From positions 1 through 22,215 of the forward strand of contig CAYQES010000035.1 in the NCBI GenBank assembly GCA_964416595.1: 22,215 nucleotides of DNA. The letters are read 5' to 3'. The DNA comes from JAKFYM01 sp964416595. Its GTDB lineage: Bacteria > Bdellovibrionota > UBA1018 > CAIPTA01. Below, piece after piece: positions 13,839 to 21,496 of the stretch (the first letter of the stretch is position 1; each line of letters begins with the position of its first letter). The notes under the pieces were generated by a model. It worked only from the letters and a program-made list of their open reading frames with translations, had not been told where the DNA came from and searched no databases. A program made the position numbers and the translations under genes.

Positions 13839-15007
13839 AAATGGATAAAAAAGTTTCCCTCGACACACTGGCGATCCACGCGGGCCAAATCCCCGATCCC
13901 ACCACGGGCGCCATTATGACCCCCATTTACCAAACTTCCACGTTTGTGCAAACGGGCCTTGGCAAACACAAAGGCTTTGAGTACGCCCGCACCAAAAACC
14001 CCACACGCTCCGCTTATGAAGCCTGTGTGGCCGCCCTCGAACTAGAACAAGACGGCTTGGGCTACGGCGCTGCCTTCGGCTCCGGCGTGGGGGCTACCAC
14101 CACTCTTCTTCATCTCCTGCAACCGGGTGATCATGTGGTGGCTTCCGATGATCTCTACGGTGGAACATATCGCTTGTTTGATAAAGTGTTTGCCGCCGAG
14201 GGCCGGGGGCACCAGTTTAGTTACGTGGATATGACCAATCGGGCCGCCTATGAGGCCGCCTTTAAACCCAACACTAAAATGGTGTGGATCGAAACTCCCA
14301 CGAATCCCATGCTGAAAGTGATCGATCTACAGATGGTGATTTCCGTGGCTAAAGCCAAGGGCGCCATCACCGTGGTGGATAACACCTTCATGAGCCCATA
14401 TTTCCAAAAACCTTTCCGCTTCGGTGCGGATTTGGTGCTCCACTCGGCCACGAAATATTTGAATGGTCACTCGGATGTGGTGGGCGGAGTTACAATCGCA
14501 AAAGACAAAGCCCTCGCAGATCGGATTTATTTTTTGCAAAAATGCATCGGTGCCGTGCCCGGCCCCATGGATTCTTGGCTTGCCATGCGCGGAATTAAAA
14601 CCTTACACCTCCGGATGGAGCGGCACGCGTACAACGCCCAGATCGTGGCCGAGCGTTTAGAAAAACACAAAGATGTGGAGCGCGTGATCTATCCGGGTCT
14701 ACCCTCTCACCCCCAACACAAACTCGCCAAAGAACAAATGCAAGGCTTCGGCGGCATGATTAGTTTCGTGGTGAAGGGCGGTTTGGAAAAATCCAAACGT
14801 GTGGTGGAAGGAACCAAAATTTTCGCCTTGGCCGAATCCCTAGGCGGAGTGGAAAGTTTGATCGAGCACCCCGCAGTGATGACCCACGCCTCCGTGCCCC
14901 CAGAGAACCGCAAAAAACTCGGCATTGATGACGGCTTGATCCGCATCTCTGTGGGCGTAGAAGCACTGGACGATTTGTGGGCTGATCTCGAACAAGCCCT
15001 TCGCTAA
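13835..15007 (+). CDS. Cystathionine gamma-lyase / gamma-synthase family PLP enzyme
   Basis: A 390-residue Cys/Met-metabolism PLP enzyme (fold type I). Visible are YARTKNPTR (50-58), the PLP-contacting TVVDNTF (179-185) with D182, and the Schiff-base lysine K207 in HSATKYLNGHSD. It makes or splits cystathionine; with a CBS gene overlapping upstream, cleavage to cysteine, ammonia and 2-oxobutyrate is the better guess, though gamma-synthase cannot be excluded from sequence alone. The start at ATG 13835 shares ATGA with the upstream stop, and AAGGA lies 8 nt before it, so the pair is translationally coupled. Confidence 0.9.
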   Translation: MKMDKKVSLDTLAIHAGQIPDPTTGAIMTPIYQTSTFVQTGLGKHKGFEYARTKNPTRSAYEACVAALELEQDGLGYGAAFGSGVGATTTLLHLLQPGDHVVASDDLYGGTYRLFDKVFAAEGRGHQFSYVDMTNRAAYEAAFKPNTKMVWIETPTNPMLKVIDLQMVISVAKAKGAITVVDNTFMSPYFQKPFRFGADLVLHSATKYLNGHSDVVGGVTIAKDKALADRIYFLQKCIGAVPGPMDSWLAMRGIKTLHLRMERHAYNAQIVAERLEKHKDVERVIYPGLPSHPQHKLAKEQMQGFGGMISFVVKGGLEKSKRVVEGTKIFALAESLGGVESLIEHPAVMTHASVPPENRKKLGIDDGLIRISVGVEALDDLWADLEQALR

Positions 15008-15010
15008 AAC

Positions 15011-15340
15011 ATGCTTACCGTAGCCCTCCTCGCCCTCTCTAACGTGTTCATGACTGTGGCTTGGTACGGGCATTTAAAATTTAAAGATTCTCCGCTCTGG
15101 ACAGTAATTTTTATCAGTTGGGGCATTGCTTTTTTCGAGTATTGCCTGCAAGTTCCCGCCAATCGCTACGGCCACGGCCAATTCAATGCCGCTGAGTTAA
15201 AAACGATCCAAGAGTTTTTCTCCTTGGGAACCTTTGCAATTTTCTCGGTCTACTACTTAAAAGAGGAATTCCGCTGGAATTACGCGGTAGGTTTCCTTTT
15301 GATGCTGGCCGCTGTGTTTGTTGTTTTTAAAAAATGGTGA
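15011..15340 (+). CDS. DUF486 / DMT-family small membrane protein
   Basis: A 109-residue protein with four predicted membrane helices (about 2-18, 27-43, 67-82 and 88-106). The central FFEYCLQVPANRYG segment and the length match the DUF486 (COG3169) family. It starts 3 nt after the gamma-lyase stop, so it is the last gene of that operon. The substrate is unknown; membership in the drug/metabolite transporter superfamily is family knowledge, and a link to sulfur amino acids is only positional. Confidence 0.85.
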   Translation: MLTVALLALSNVFMTVAWYGHLKFKDSPLWTVIFISWGIAFFEYCLQVPANRYGHGQFNAAELKTIQEFFSLGTFAIFSVYYLKEEFRWNYAVGFLLMLAAVFVVFKKW

Positions 15341-15347
15341 ATTTCAT

Positions 15348-15376
15348 TTTCTTCGAGTCCTAATCAAAGATAGAAT
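15348..15376 (+). promoter_or_regulatory. Possible promoter of the lytic transglycosylase gene
   Basis: TAGAAT (15371-15376) is a 5/6 match to a -10 box, about 40 nt before the ATG at 15415. The -35 region around 15348-15353 is poor. A small GGGG-TTTTCG-CCCC hairpin lies in the leader at 15384-15397. Confidence 0.25.
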
Positions 15377-15414
15377 TATTTACGGGGTTTTCGCCCCACA
15401 ACAAGAGGTAAGCG

Positions 15415-16344
15415 ATGCAAGGATGCCGTCGTTTTAGTCTTTTCCTATTCTGTTTTTTCATTGCGTCCTGCGCCTCCATGCCAGAAACCAGCCGCTCTCC
15501 TGCTTCGGTGAACGGGGGCTTGGAATTTGCTTTAGAAAAATTACGACAAAAAAATGTTTCACCAGAATTTTTGCAGCTACTGCAAAAAGAATATCGGGAA
15601 AACGAGCGCAGCCGCGTGCTGGATCTGAATATTTTGGGCTTTTTGAAGGTGAAGCCTGCCGAGCAAGACGAAAGCATCCCCGTTTGGGAACTTGAGCGGG
15701 TAAAAAAGTTTTTGCGCAAGAATCGCCGCACTTTTACGGAAGTAGAAAAACAATTTGCGGTGCCCAAAGAAGTGATCGCATCCCTCTTATGGGTGGAAAC
15801 GAAGCATGGCCGGGATATGGGCACCTTCCATGTGGGCAGCGCTTTTTTAAGCATCGCCCAGGCGGATTACCGGGAAATCACTGCGGAGCTGTTTCGTGTA
15901 GCCAAGGAAAGGGCCTCCCCCTTTACCCTGGAAATCCAGCAACGGATCGAAGATCGCTGCCGCACTAAAGCCCAATGGGCCGTGGATGAGCTCGTAGCTC
16001 TGGAAGAATTGCATCGGAAAAAATATAAAAATGCGGCCAAACTTAACGGCTCTTTTTCCGGCGCCTTCGGCATGGCCCAATTTCTGCCATCAAGCTATTT
16101 ATCCTGGGCCAAGGGCCGTAAAAAACAGCCCAATCTTTTTAAGGCCGATGATTCCATCTATAGCGTGGCCAACTACCTCACGATCAATGGCTGGCAAAAA
16201 CAAAGCCGGCAAGCCCAAGAGGCAGCCCTATTTCACTATAATCGGGATAGGAACTACGTGAACCGCATCCTGCGTATGAGCGATTGTTTGAAGCATAAAA
16301 AGAAGAAGCCCAAGCGGAATGTAGCTTCGGCGAGATCCTGTTAA
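15415..16344 (+). CDS. MltB-type lytic murein transglycosylase, lipoprotein
   Basis: A 309-residue lipoprotein that cleaves the MurNAc-GlcNAc bond of peptidoglycan to give 1,6-anhydro ends. It has a signal peptide and lipobox IASC (Cys19). The SLT_2 domain includes PKEVIASLLWVETKHG with catalytic Glu128, the following GTFHVGSAFLSIAQ segment, and the typical GAFGMAQFLPSSYLSWA (216-232), DSIYSVANYL (246-255) and NYVNRIL. It ends in a basic Lys/Arg tail of unknown role. GAGG lies about 6 nt before the ATG. Enzymes of this type remodel the wall; in predators they may also act on prey wall, which is inference. Confidence 0.9.
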   Translation: MQGCRRFSLFLFCFFIASCASMPETSRSPASVNGGLEFALEKLRQKNVSPEFLQLLQKEYRENERSRVLDLNILGFLKVKPAEQDESIPVWELERVKKFLRKNRRTFTEVEKQFAVPKEVIASLLWVETKHGRDMGTFHVGSAFLSIAQADYREITAELFRVAKERASPFTLEIQQRIEDRCRTKAQWAVDELVALEELHRKKYKNAAKLNGSFSGAFGMAQFLPSSYLSWAKGRKKQPNLFKADDSIYSVANYLTINGWQKQSRQAQEAALFHYNRDRNYVNRILRMSDCLKHKKKKPKRNVASARSC

Positions 16345-16408
16345 AATAGTTGAATATTTATATCGTTTATTTATTGTCACCAAAACCAGCACTGCGCTCT
16401 TCTGGCGC

Positions 16409-16437
16409 TTGACCCCCATTGACCCGCCGTGTAAAAA
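16409..16437 (+). promoter_or_regulatory. Weak sigma-70-like promoter upstream of the secreted protein gene
   Basis: TTGACC (16409-16414) and TAAAAA (16432-16437) are 17 nt apart. A second TTGACC sits at 16419-16424. The stretch 16345-16524 has no gene. It also holds an AT-rich hairpin with a T-run (AACTAA 16462-16467, TTAGTT 16476-16481, then T5), which would be a poor terminator. Confidence 0.25.
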
Positions 16438-16524
16438 GCATCTGCCTGATGTTTCCCGGATAACTAATAATTATTTTAGTTTTTTTAAATACTTACGAAA
16501 AGTAACCATACCCTTGGAGATCTA

Positions 16525-17070
16525 ATGAAATTTTTAACCAGCGCTTTCTTGGCTTTTTTTCTCGCTACAATCCCTCTTCTCGCGATGGCCGATCAGGGAG
16601 AGGGCGAAATAATCGATCTTAGCCCTACGGATGCGGTTTGCTCCGTAAATGTTGCCAATGAAGACGAGCCTTATCCCCTGCAAATTTTAGAATCTTTCGT
16701 GGTAGCGGCAGGCAAGACTCCGAAAGAAAAAATAAAATCCCCACGCTCGATAGATATGCATACGGATGAAAATAACAAAGATCCAAATAAGGATAAGTAC
16801 GTGAGCCGTTATTACAAGGTTAAAGACGTGCCAGGGTATTTCTTGGCGGAAATACATATAAACAAAAACTACGGATTCAAAAACAGTTATGTATCCCTAC
16901 GTTGGCTGAAGGAGCCTATTGGTCTCAGCAAAAATTATCCGCCCATTTACGCTGACGCGAGCGTGCAAGGTATAGATTTGAGCATCGCCGGAGCCTCTCT
17001 CAATATTAAACAAACCGCGAACGGTGTGTATGCCATCGCTTGGATACATTGCTATCCAAGGCCGAGATAG
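16525..17070 (+). CDS. Secreted protein of unknown function
   Basis: A 181-residue protein with signal peptide (hydrophobic 7-20, cleavage after A-M-A22). The mature part has two cysteines (near residues 39 and 176) that could form one disulfide joining the two ends, an acidic/Asn-rich loop around 75-90, and a beta-rich C-terminal half. I recognise no family. GGAGA (16516-16520) precedes the ATG by 4 nt. It stands alone, with its own upstream region and a strong terminator after it. Confidence 0.72.
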   Translation: MKFLTSAFLAFFLATIPLLAMADQGEGEIIDLSPTDAVCSVNVANEDEPYPLQILESFVVAAGKTPKEKIKSPRSIDMHTDENNKDPNKDKYVSRYYKVKDVPGYFLAEIHINKNYGFKNSYVSLRWLKEPIGLSKNYPPIYADASVQGIDLSIAGASLNIKQTANGVYAIAWIHCYPRPR

Positions 17071-17097
17071 TTTAGCTATAAATTTTGAAGTTTGATC

Positions 17098-17132
17098 AGC
17101 CCGGCAGAATCTAGCCGGGCTTTTTTATTTTT
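17098..17132 (+). terminator. Rho-independent terminator
   Basis: AGCCCGGC (17098-17105) and GCCGGGCT (17114-17121) form a perfect 8-bp stem around an 8-nt loop, followed by a T-rich run (TTTTTTATTTTT). It ends the plus-strand secreted-protein gene and separates it from the convergent minus-strand gene. Confidence 0.93.
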
Positions 17133-17143
17133 AAAATTCATCC

Positions 17144-17590
17144 CTACCGTAATTGCTCTGCTAGCGTAGCAGCAAAAGCATTGGCCTCTTGCTGGGAGTA
17201 GAGCCGTTTCACTACAGTTTGTTTTCCGTTCTCACCCAGTAAAGTAACCGCAAAATGGCTGTGTTTGCCTGTTCTAAGATCCACAGAAATCTTGGCGGGA
17301 TATTTGTAGCTTTCTTTCTTTTTCCACAAAGAAATCCCTCCGGGATAGATCACAAGAATTTTTCGTTCCATCGGAAAGATGCGAGTTTTTCGGAAGGTAT
17401 AGCCATAAAGACCTATAAGGAAAAAAAACATGCCGCCTTCTATGGTGAGCAGGAACAACCCATAGGAATCAGATAAACCATTGCTCAATACATAGTGCAT
17501 ATAGATCGGCAAGCCAAAAATAAGCAAATAGCCACATTTTACGAAAAAATTTATTTTCTGCACTTCCACGTCGAAAAAATTTGTCTTCAT
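17144..17590 (-). CDS. Small membrane protein with PH-like C-terminal domain
   Basis: A 148-residue protein with two membrane helices (about 15-36 and 43-66) followed by a cytoplasmic beta/alpha segment (72-148): KILVIYPGGISLWKKKE, then YPAKISVDLRTG, then a closing helix YSQQEANAFAATLAEQL. This layout resembles bacterial PH-domain (bPH) membrane proteins; the match is by eye. ATG 17590 is preferred because AAGG lies about 8 nt upstream and the protein begins sensibly there. The same frame stays open to 17731, but that extension is Cys/Arg-rich and has no ribosome binding site. Function unknown. Confidence 0.7.
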   Translation of the reverse strand: MKTNFFDVEVQKINFFVKCGYLLIFGLPIYMHYVLSNGLSDSYGLFLLTIEGGMFFFLIGLYGYTFRKTRIFPMERKILVIYPGGISLWKKKESYKYPAKISVDLRTGKHSHFAVTLLGENGKQTVVKRLYSQQEANAFAATLAEQLR

Positions 17591-17653
17591 AAGATAAACC
17601 TTATTTACAAAATAAAAACCCGCAACGCACCAACAGCCACACAAAATCCAACG

Positions 17654-17686
17654 GCGCGGCGCGACATCGCTGCGGAATCGCCGCGC
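17654..17686. repeat. GC-rich inverted repeat between prmA and the membrane-protein gene
   Basis: GCGCGGCG (17654-17661) and CGCCGCGC (17679-17686) form a perfect 8-bp GC stem around a 17-nt loop. It lies after the prmA stop and before the downstream minus-strand gene. With no T-run it is at most a transcription attenuator or a structured leader. Confidence 0.5.
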
Positions 17687-17731
17687 GCAACCCGACCCAC
17701 GCGCCAATAAAAAAACAGCCCAAAATACCAC

Positions 17732-18616
17732 TTACCCCCCCACAATCATCTGCAACCCAGGAGAAAACTTTTCCACAAACTCCTGATCCTCCCGCAAAAT
17801 CCCGGAAACCACGAGCCGCCCACCCGGCGCCAAGCGCTTCACGAGCTCCGTCTTATACTCCAGCAAAACAGGCCCCAGCACATTGGCAAAAATAAAATCA
17901 AACTGCCCACGAGCCGGAAGCCGCCGGCGCACCACGAGCTTGCGCCGATTTAAGCGCGCATTTTTCCCGCAGGCCTTCACGCCTTCAGGATCGCTCTCCA
18001 CGGCCACCACCGCGCCCAAGCTTTTTTCCACAGCCAACGCACCCAAACTTAACACTCCCGTGCCCGCGCCAAAATCCAAAACCCGCGCCCGCCGGGGCAG
18101 GCCCTCGATCTCAAGAAAAAATTGTAAACACAATCGTGTGGTCGCATGAGTGCCAGTGCCAAAAGCCTGACCAGGATGAATTTTCACCGCAAAACCCTTA
18201 GGCGATTTTTTCCAGGCGGGCACAATCCAGAGTTTCCGCCCGCCGCCTTCCACTTTCTGAGTGCGGTAGTATTTACGCCACTCTTTCATCCAGTCTTTCG
18301 CCGCTAGGGCCCGGGGAGGAAACACCCGCAAATCCTCAAAACTTGCCCTCACTAAACGGCTAAACAAAAACCCATCGGCTTTGCGCGCAAAATACGCCCG
18401 CAATTCCCGATTCATCTGCCCTTGAGCGCGCAAATCATGGAACTCCCGCTCAGCGCCCAGCACTTTAGTGCCATCACCCACATCCACAGACCAATCTTCC
18501 AAACCCTGAAACGAAAAGCGGGAAGCCACTTTCACCAAAATCTGGGAGAGGGCTTCCCGAACTTCGGGCCCCGTTTCTAAAGGTAAAACGAGACGCACGA
18601 AAAAGGAGGTCTTCAT
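17732..18616 (-). CDS. prmA: Ribosomal protein L11 methyltransferase, PrmA
   Basis: A 294-residue SAM-dependent methyltransferase that trimethylates lysines and the N-terminus of ribosomal protein L11. The diagnostic PrmA segment HPGQAFGTGTHATTRLCL (147-164) is clear, with motif I VLDFGAGTGVLSLGA (179-193) and the substrate loop FANVLGP (243-249). The residue before PGQAFGTG is His, where many PrmA have Asp. The N-terminal 110 residues are diverged. Its ATG overlaps the ferritin-like stop by 4 nt (ATGA), with GGAGG-free coupling, so it is translated from the upstream gene's message. Confidence 0.9.
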   Translation of the reverse strand: MKTSFFVRLVLPLETGPEVREALSQILVKVASRFSFQGLEDWSVDVGDGTKVLGAEREFHDLRAQGQMNRELRAYFARKADGFLFSRLVRASFEDLRVFPPRALAAKDWMKEWRKYYRTQKVEGGGRKLWIVPAWKKSPKGFAVKIHPGQAFGTGTHATTRLCLQFFLEIEGLPRRARVLDFGAGTGVLSLGALAVEKSLGAVVAVESDPEGVKACGKNARLNRRKLVVRRRLPARGQFDFIFANVLGPVLLEYKTELVKRLAPGGRLVVSGILREDQEFVEKFSPGLQMIVGG

Positions 18617-19032
18617 CGCGTGAGCATTTTCTCCACTTCTTCGATATGTTCCACTTCTTGGCGGATCATATCTCTGGTCAACTCTTCGAGAGCAACGTTA
18701 TCACCACAGAGCTCTAATAAATCGTGGTACAACTTCACGGCAAGGCGCTCGTGCTCGAGGCTCTCTTTCAAAATATCCATTACATCGTGTTTGTTTGATT
18801 CGGAAACGGGTTTCACTTTAAGCGAAGGGTGCCCGCCGAGAGCGGTTATTTTTTCTCCGATTATGGAGCTATGTTGGAAGGCTTCTGTAGCTTGCTCCTT
18901 AAAGAACTTTACGATCGGGATCCGGTTTGGCCCTTTAATCATAAGAGAATAGTGTAAATAACGGACCACACCCGATACTTCTGACTCTAAAATTTCATTC
19001 AACTTCGTCAATAATTCTTTATTTTGTGCCAT
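18613..19032 (-). CDS. Ferritin-like di-iron protein (bacterioferritin-related)
   Basis: A 139-residue four-helix protein. Comparison with bacterioferritin shows E18 (ESE), E50 with H54, E95 and E126-x-x-H129, which together resemble the ferroxidase ligands. The middle glutamate is one residue earlier than in E. coli Bfr (E-x3-H instead of E-x2-H). The position of the haem-binding Met52 is Phe, so haem binding is unlikely. It may store iron or protect against peroxide. A very strong GGAGG lies 6 nt before the ATG (19039-19043). It is first in a two-gene operon with prmA, an odd pairing. Divergent from DedA. Confidence 0.8.
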   Translation of the reverse strand: MAQNKELLTKLNEILESEVSGVVRYLHYSLMIKGPNRIPIVKFFKEQATEAFQHSSIIGEKITALGGHPSLKVKPVSESNKHDVMDILKESLEHERLAVKLYHDLLELCGDNVALEELTRDMIRQEVEHIEEVEKMLTR

Positions 19033-19059
19033 TTGCAGCCTCCACTGGAATTTTTACCA

Positions 19060-19105
19060 CCCCACTTTCGCCTAAGGAATAGAAATCCCCACTTTATACA
19101 GTGGG
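19060..19105. promoter_or_regulatory. Repeats in the divergent ferritin/DedA intergenic region
   Basis: CCCCACTTT occurs at 19060-19068 and 19087-19095. The second copy is part of a palindrome, CCCACT-TTATAC-AGTGGG (19088-19105). On the minus strand this includes TATAAA, a candidate -10 for the ferritin-like gene. The spacing fits an operator for a dimeric regulator acting on one or both genes. Confidence 0.35.
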
Positions 19106-19137
19106 TCATCAGAGGATTTCCGCTAGACTTTCTCTCC

Positions 19138-19776
19138 GTGGACGCAATCCTATCTATTTTGATGGAACAGAGTGGCCCTGTTCCTTATCTGATCGTATTT
19201 TTCCTGCTCTTAGCCTGCGGCTTCGGCATGCCCATGCCCGAAGATATCATCCTCTTTGCTGCAGGGATGATGTCTTATTACGGCTCGTCGGACGTTTGGG
19301 TAATGATCGCCGTTTCTTTTGCAGGCGTGATGATTGGAGATAGCTGCGTTTTTACAATCGGCTCCCTCTATGGCCATCGCCTGCATAAAACCAAATTCGT
19401 GAAACGCATGCTGCCGCCCGAACGCATGAAGTTATTACGGCAAAAGCTCCACCAAGAGGGCAATAAAGTGATTTTTGCGGCCCGCTTTATGCCGGGCCTG
19501 CGCACTCCTATCTTTTTTACGGCAGGCACCCTCCATTTGCCCTTCCGGGTTTTTTTCTTCTACGACGGCCTAGCCGCCCTTGTCAGTGTGCCTGCTATTG
19601 TTTACTCCGTGTTTTTCTTTGGCAGCCATGTGGACCGAGTGATCAAAATCATTAAAAAAATCCAATTCGGCGTGGTTGGGGTAATTGTGATTGTGGTGAT
19701 CGTTTTGATCCTCAAATCCTTCTGGAATCGCAAGAAAGAACGGGAATTGGAAGAAAAGGTCCTCAACAAGCTCTAA
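19138..19776 (+). CDS. DedA-family membrane protein
   Basis: A 212-residue DedA/SNARE-associated protein. The hallmark segment FGMPMPEDIILFAAG (near 30-44) is followed by GDSCVFTIGSLYGHRL (near 77-92) and the catalytic-like loop FAARFMPGLRTPIFFTAGT (near 120-140); hydrophobic spans account for most of the chain, ending in a charged Lys/Glu tail. DedA proteins are flippases for undecaprenyl phosphate or phospholipids in other bacteria. GTG 19138 gives the usual family N-terminus (DAILSILMEQ); ATG 19162 is the alternative, and no clear ribosome binding site decides. The next gene starts 21 nt later, so it is probably co-transcribed. Confidence 0.9.
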   Translation: MDAILSILMEQSGPVPYLIVFFLLLACGFGMPMPEDIILFAAGMMSYYGSSDVWVMIAVSFAGVMIGDSCVFTIGSLYGHRLHKTKFVKRMLPPERMKLLRQKLHQEGNKVIFAARFMPGLRTPIFFTAGTLHLPFRVFFFYDGLAALVSVPAIVYSVFFFGSHVDRVIKIIKKIQFGVVGVIVIVVIVLILKSFWNRKKERELEEKVLNKL

Positions 19777-19797
19777 GGTTTGGGCTATAAGCACTGC

Positions 19798-21120
19798 ATG
19801 GCCCCAAAAATCAAAACCGCAACGAAATCCAAGGGAAAAAAGCCCCCCACTCAAGCTCCCCGCCCCCTCAATTTCCGCCAAGCTTTTGATGCCCTCTGGA
19901 CTAAACTTTTTTCGAGCCCCGTGCACTTGGATTCGGCCCTTTCCCAAGCCCCTCCTTCCCAAAAATCTGCCCTGGCCGAACTCACCCGGCTCCTGCTTCA
20001 ACGCCCAAGCTCCCTCGCCCACTACCTGCGCTTTTTTTTATCTGAAGAGGAACCCTGGGGTTTAGACAAAGAAGCTCTCATGGAATGGAAAACTGCCCGT
20101 GATATGGCCGATCGTTTGTTCCAGGCCTGGAAGCGAGACGCAGACTTTGCCTCCGGCGGCCGCGCCGTGCCCGATGATTACCCCCACTGGATGATCGACG
20201 AATGGCGCCGGGATTTTGGCGATAAAGTGGCCAAGGATTTAGTGGAATCTCTCGCGAGCCCACCGCCTTTGAGCCTCCGCGCCTCCCGAATCAAAGGCCG
20301 CAACGAAGTCTTGAGCGCCCTGAACGACAGCAAAGAACTTCCCGTGCGGGCCAAAGCCTCCACCACGGCTCCTTTTGGATTTTATTTCGACAACTATGTG
20401 CCCGTGCTTGGCCATGAACTTTTTAAAAGCGGCGCCTACGAAATCCAGGATGAAGGCTCTCAGGTGATGGCGCTCTTTGCTCTCTGGCCAGAAACCTTTT
20501 TGCCACTGCTGCGGAAAGTTCCCGGCGCTTGCCGAGATTGGCCAAAGGATAAAGAAATACCCAAAGGCAAAGATTCCTGGGTAGTGGTAGACGCTTGCGC
20601 CGGCGCCGGCGGCAAAACCCTCGCCATGGCCGATGCTTTGCGGGGCCGATCCCAAGTGTTCGCTTACGACGTTTCCGTAAAAAAACTCGACGCCCTAAAA
20701 AAACGCGCCAAGCGCTTAGGGCTCTACAACATCAAAACCGTGCCCGTAACAGAAGGCTCCGAGAGCACAACGGTGAATAAATTTTTAGGCAGCGCCGATA
20801 TGGTGCTCGTGGATGCTCCTTGCAGCGGTTGGGGAACTTTACGGCGCAACCCGGACGTAAAATGGCGGCAAGAGTACGATAGCCTCGATCGTTTGGAAAA
20901 ATTGCAAGCGCGCCTGCTTGATACGTACGCACCTTTGGTGAAAGTGGGTGGATTGCTCACGTTCGGTGTGTGCACATTCCGCAAAAGTGAAACCGTGGAT
21001 CAAGTGGCAGCCTTTTTAAAACGCCATCCAGAATTTGTTTCTGTAGGTGGCGGTTACTTAGGCCCTGGGCCCAGCGACGCCTTCTTCCTCCACGCCTTTC
21101 GTAGAAAGGAAAAATCATGA
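19798..21120 (+). CDS. RsmB-like RNA (cytosine-5) methyltransferase
   Basis: A 440-residue RsmB/NOP2-type m5C RNA methyltransferase, SAM-dependent. Motif I is DACAGAGGKT (265-274), motif VI is DAPCSGWGTLRRNPDVKW (339-356) with catalytic Cys342, and the second Cys is C392 in FGVCTF, where most relatives have a TC dipeptide. QDEGSQ (217-222) precedes an extra segment of about 25 residues before motif I. The N-terminal region (26-140) is helical, as in the NusB-like RNA-binding part of RsmB, with YPHWMIDEWRRDFG. The basic N-terminus (4-15) also suggests RNA binding. The start is ATG 19798. Its stop overlaps the next ATG (ATGA). Likely acts on 16S rRNA; target not proven. Confidence 0.85.
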   Translation: MAPKIKTATKSKGKKPPTQAPRPLNFRQAFDALWTKLFSSPVHLDSALSQAPPSQKSALAELTRLLLQRPSSLAHYLRFFLSEEEPWGLDKEALMEWKTARDMADRLFQAWKRDADFASGGRAVPDDYPHWMIDEWRRDFGDKVAKDLVESLASPPPLSLRASRIKGRNEVLSALNDSKELPVRAKASTTAPFGFYFDNYVPVLGHELFKSGAYEIQDEGSQVMALFALWPETFLPLLRKVPGACRDWPKDKEIPKGKDSWVVVDACAGAGGKTLAMADALRGRSQVFAYDVSVKKLDALKKRAKRLGLYNIKTVPVTEGSESTTVNKFLGSADMVLVDAPCSGWGTLRRNPDVKWRQEYDSLDRLEKLQARLLDTYAPLVKVGGLLTFGVCTFRKSETVDQVAAFLKRHPEFVSVGGGYLGPGPSDAFFLHAFRRKEKS

Positions 21121-21482
21121 CTTTGATGCATGGATCCTTACAGGCCTTTCTCGCCATCGCCCTCGGCGCTTTCGGCGCCCATGGTTTGGAAAAAGTTTTG
21201 GATGAGTACAGCTTGAAAGTTTGGCAAACGGCCGTGATGTATCACACCACGCATGCATTGGCTTTGGTGTTACTCAGCGTGATCGAAAAACAAATGGGCC
21301 GGTCTTTGGTTTGGCCTCACGGTTTGTTCGGCGTGGGGATTTTGCTTTTTTCTGGATCTCTTTATGTGCTGGCACTCACGGGCCATAAGTGGCTCGGTGC
21401 GATCACGCCACTTGGTGGATTGTGTTTCCTCGGGGGTTGGTTAATGCTCGCATGGATCGGTTGGGGATCGGCGCGGGGATGA
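21117..21482 (+). CDS. DUF423 (YgdD-like) membrane protein
   Basis: A 121-residue protein with four membrane helices. LGAFGAHGLEKVLD near the N-terminus, then WQTAVMYHTTHALALVLL, are the conserved DUF423 features, followed by two glycine-rich helices. Function is unknown in the family. It is translationally coupled to the methyltransferase upstream through the ATGA overlap and is last in the operon. The next gene is convergent, only 14 nt away. Confidence 0.9.
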   Translation: MTLMHGSLQAFLAIALGAFGAHGLEKVLDEYSLKVWQTAVMYHTTHALALVLLSVIEKQMGRSLVWPHGLFGVGILLFSGSLYVLALTGHKWLGAITPLGGLCFLGGWLMLAWIGWGSARG

Positions 21483-21496
21483 GGGCCTGCGTGTTT

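Noticed and set aside
15384..15397. GGGG/CCCC hairpin as a terminator before the transglycosylase gene
   Set aside because: The stem is only 4 bp and no T-run follows on either strand.
16462..16486. AT-rich hairpin with T-run as the transglycosylase terminator
   Set aside because: The stem has almost no GC pairs, so it is unlikely to stop polymerase; kept only as a remark.
17591..17731. N-terminal extension of the small membrane protein to 195 residues
   Set aside because: The extension is Arg/Cys-rich, covers a GC-rich hairpin and lacks a ribosome binding site; ATG 17590 has one.
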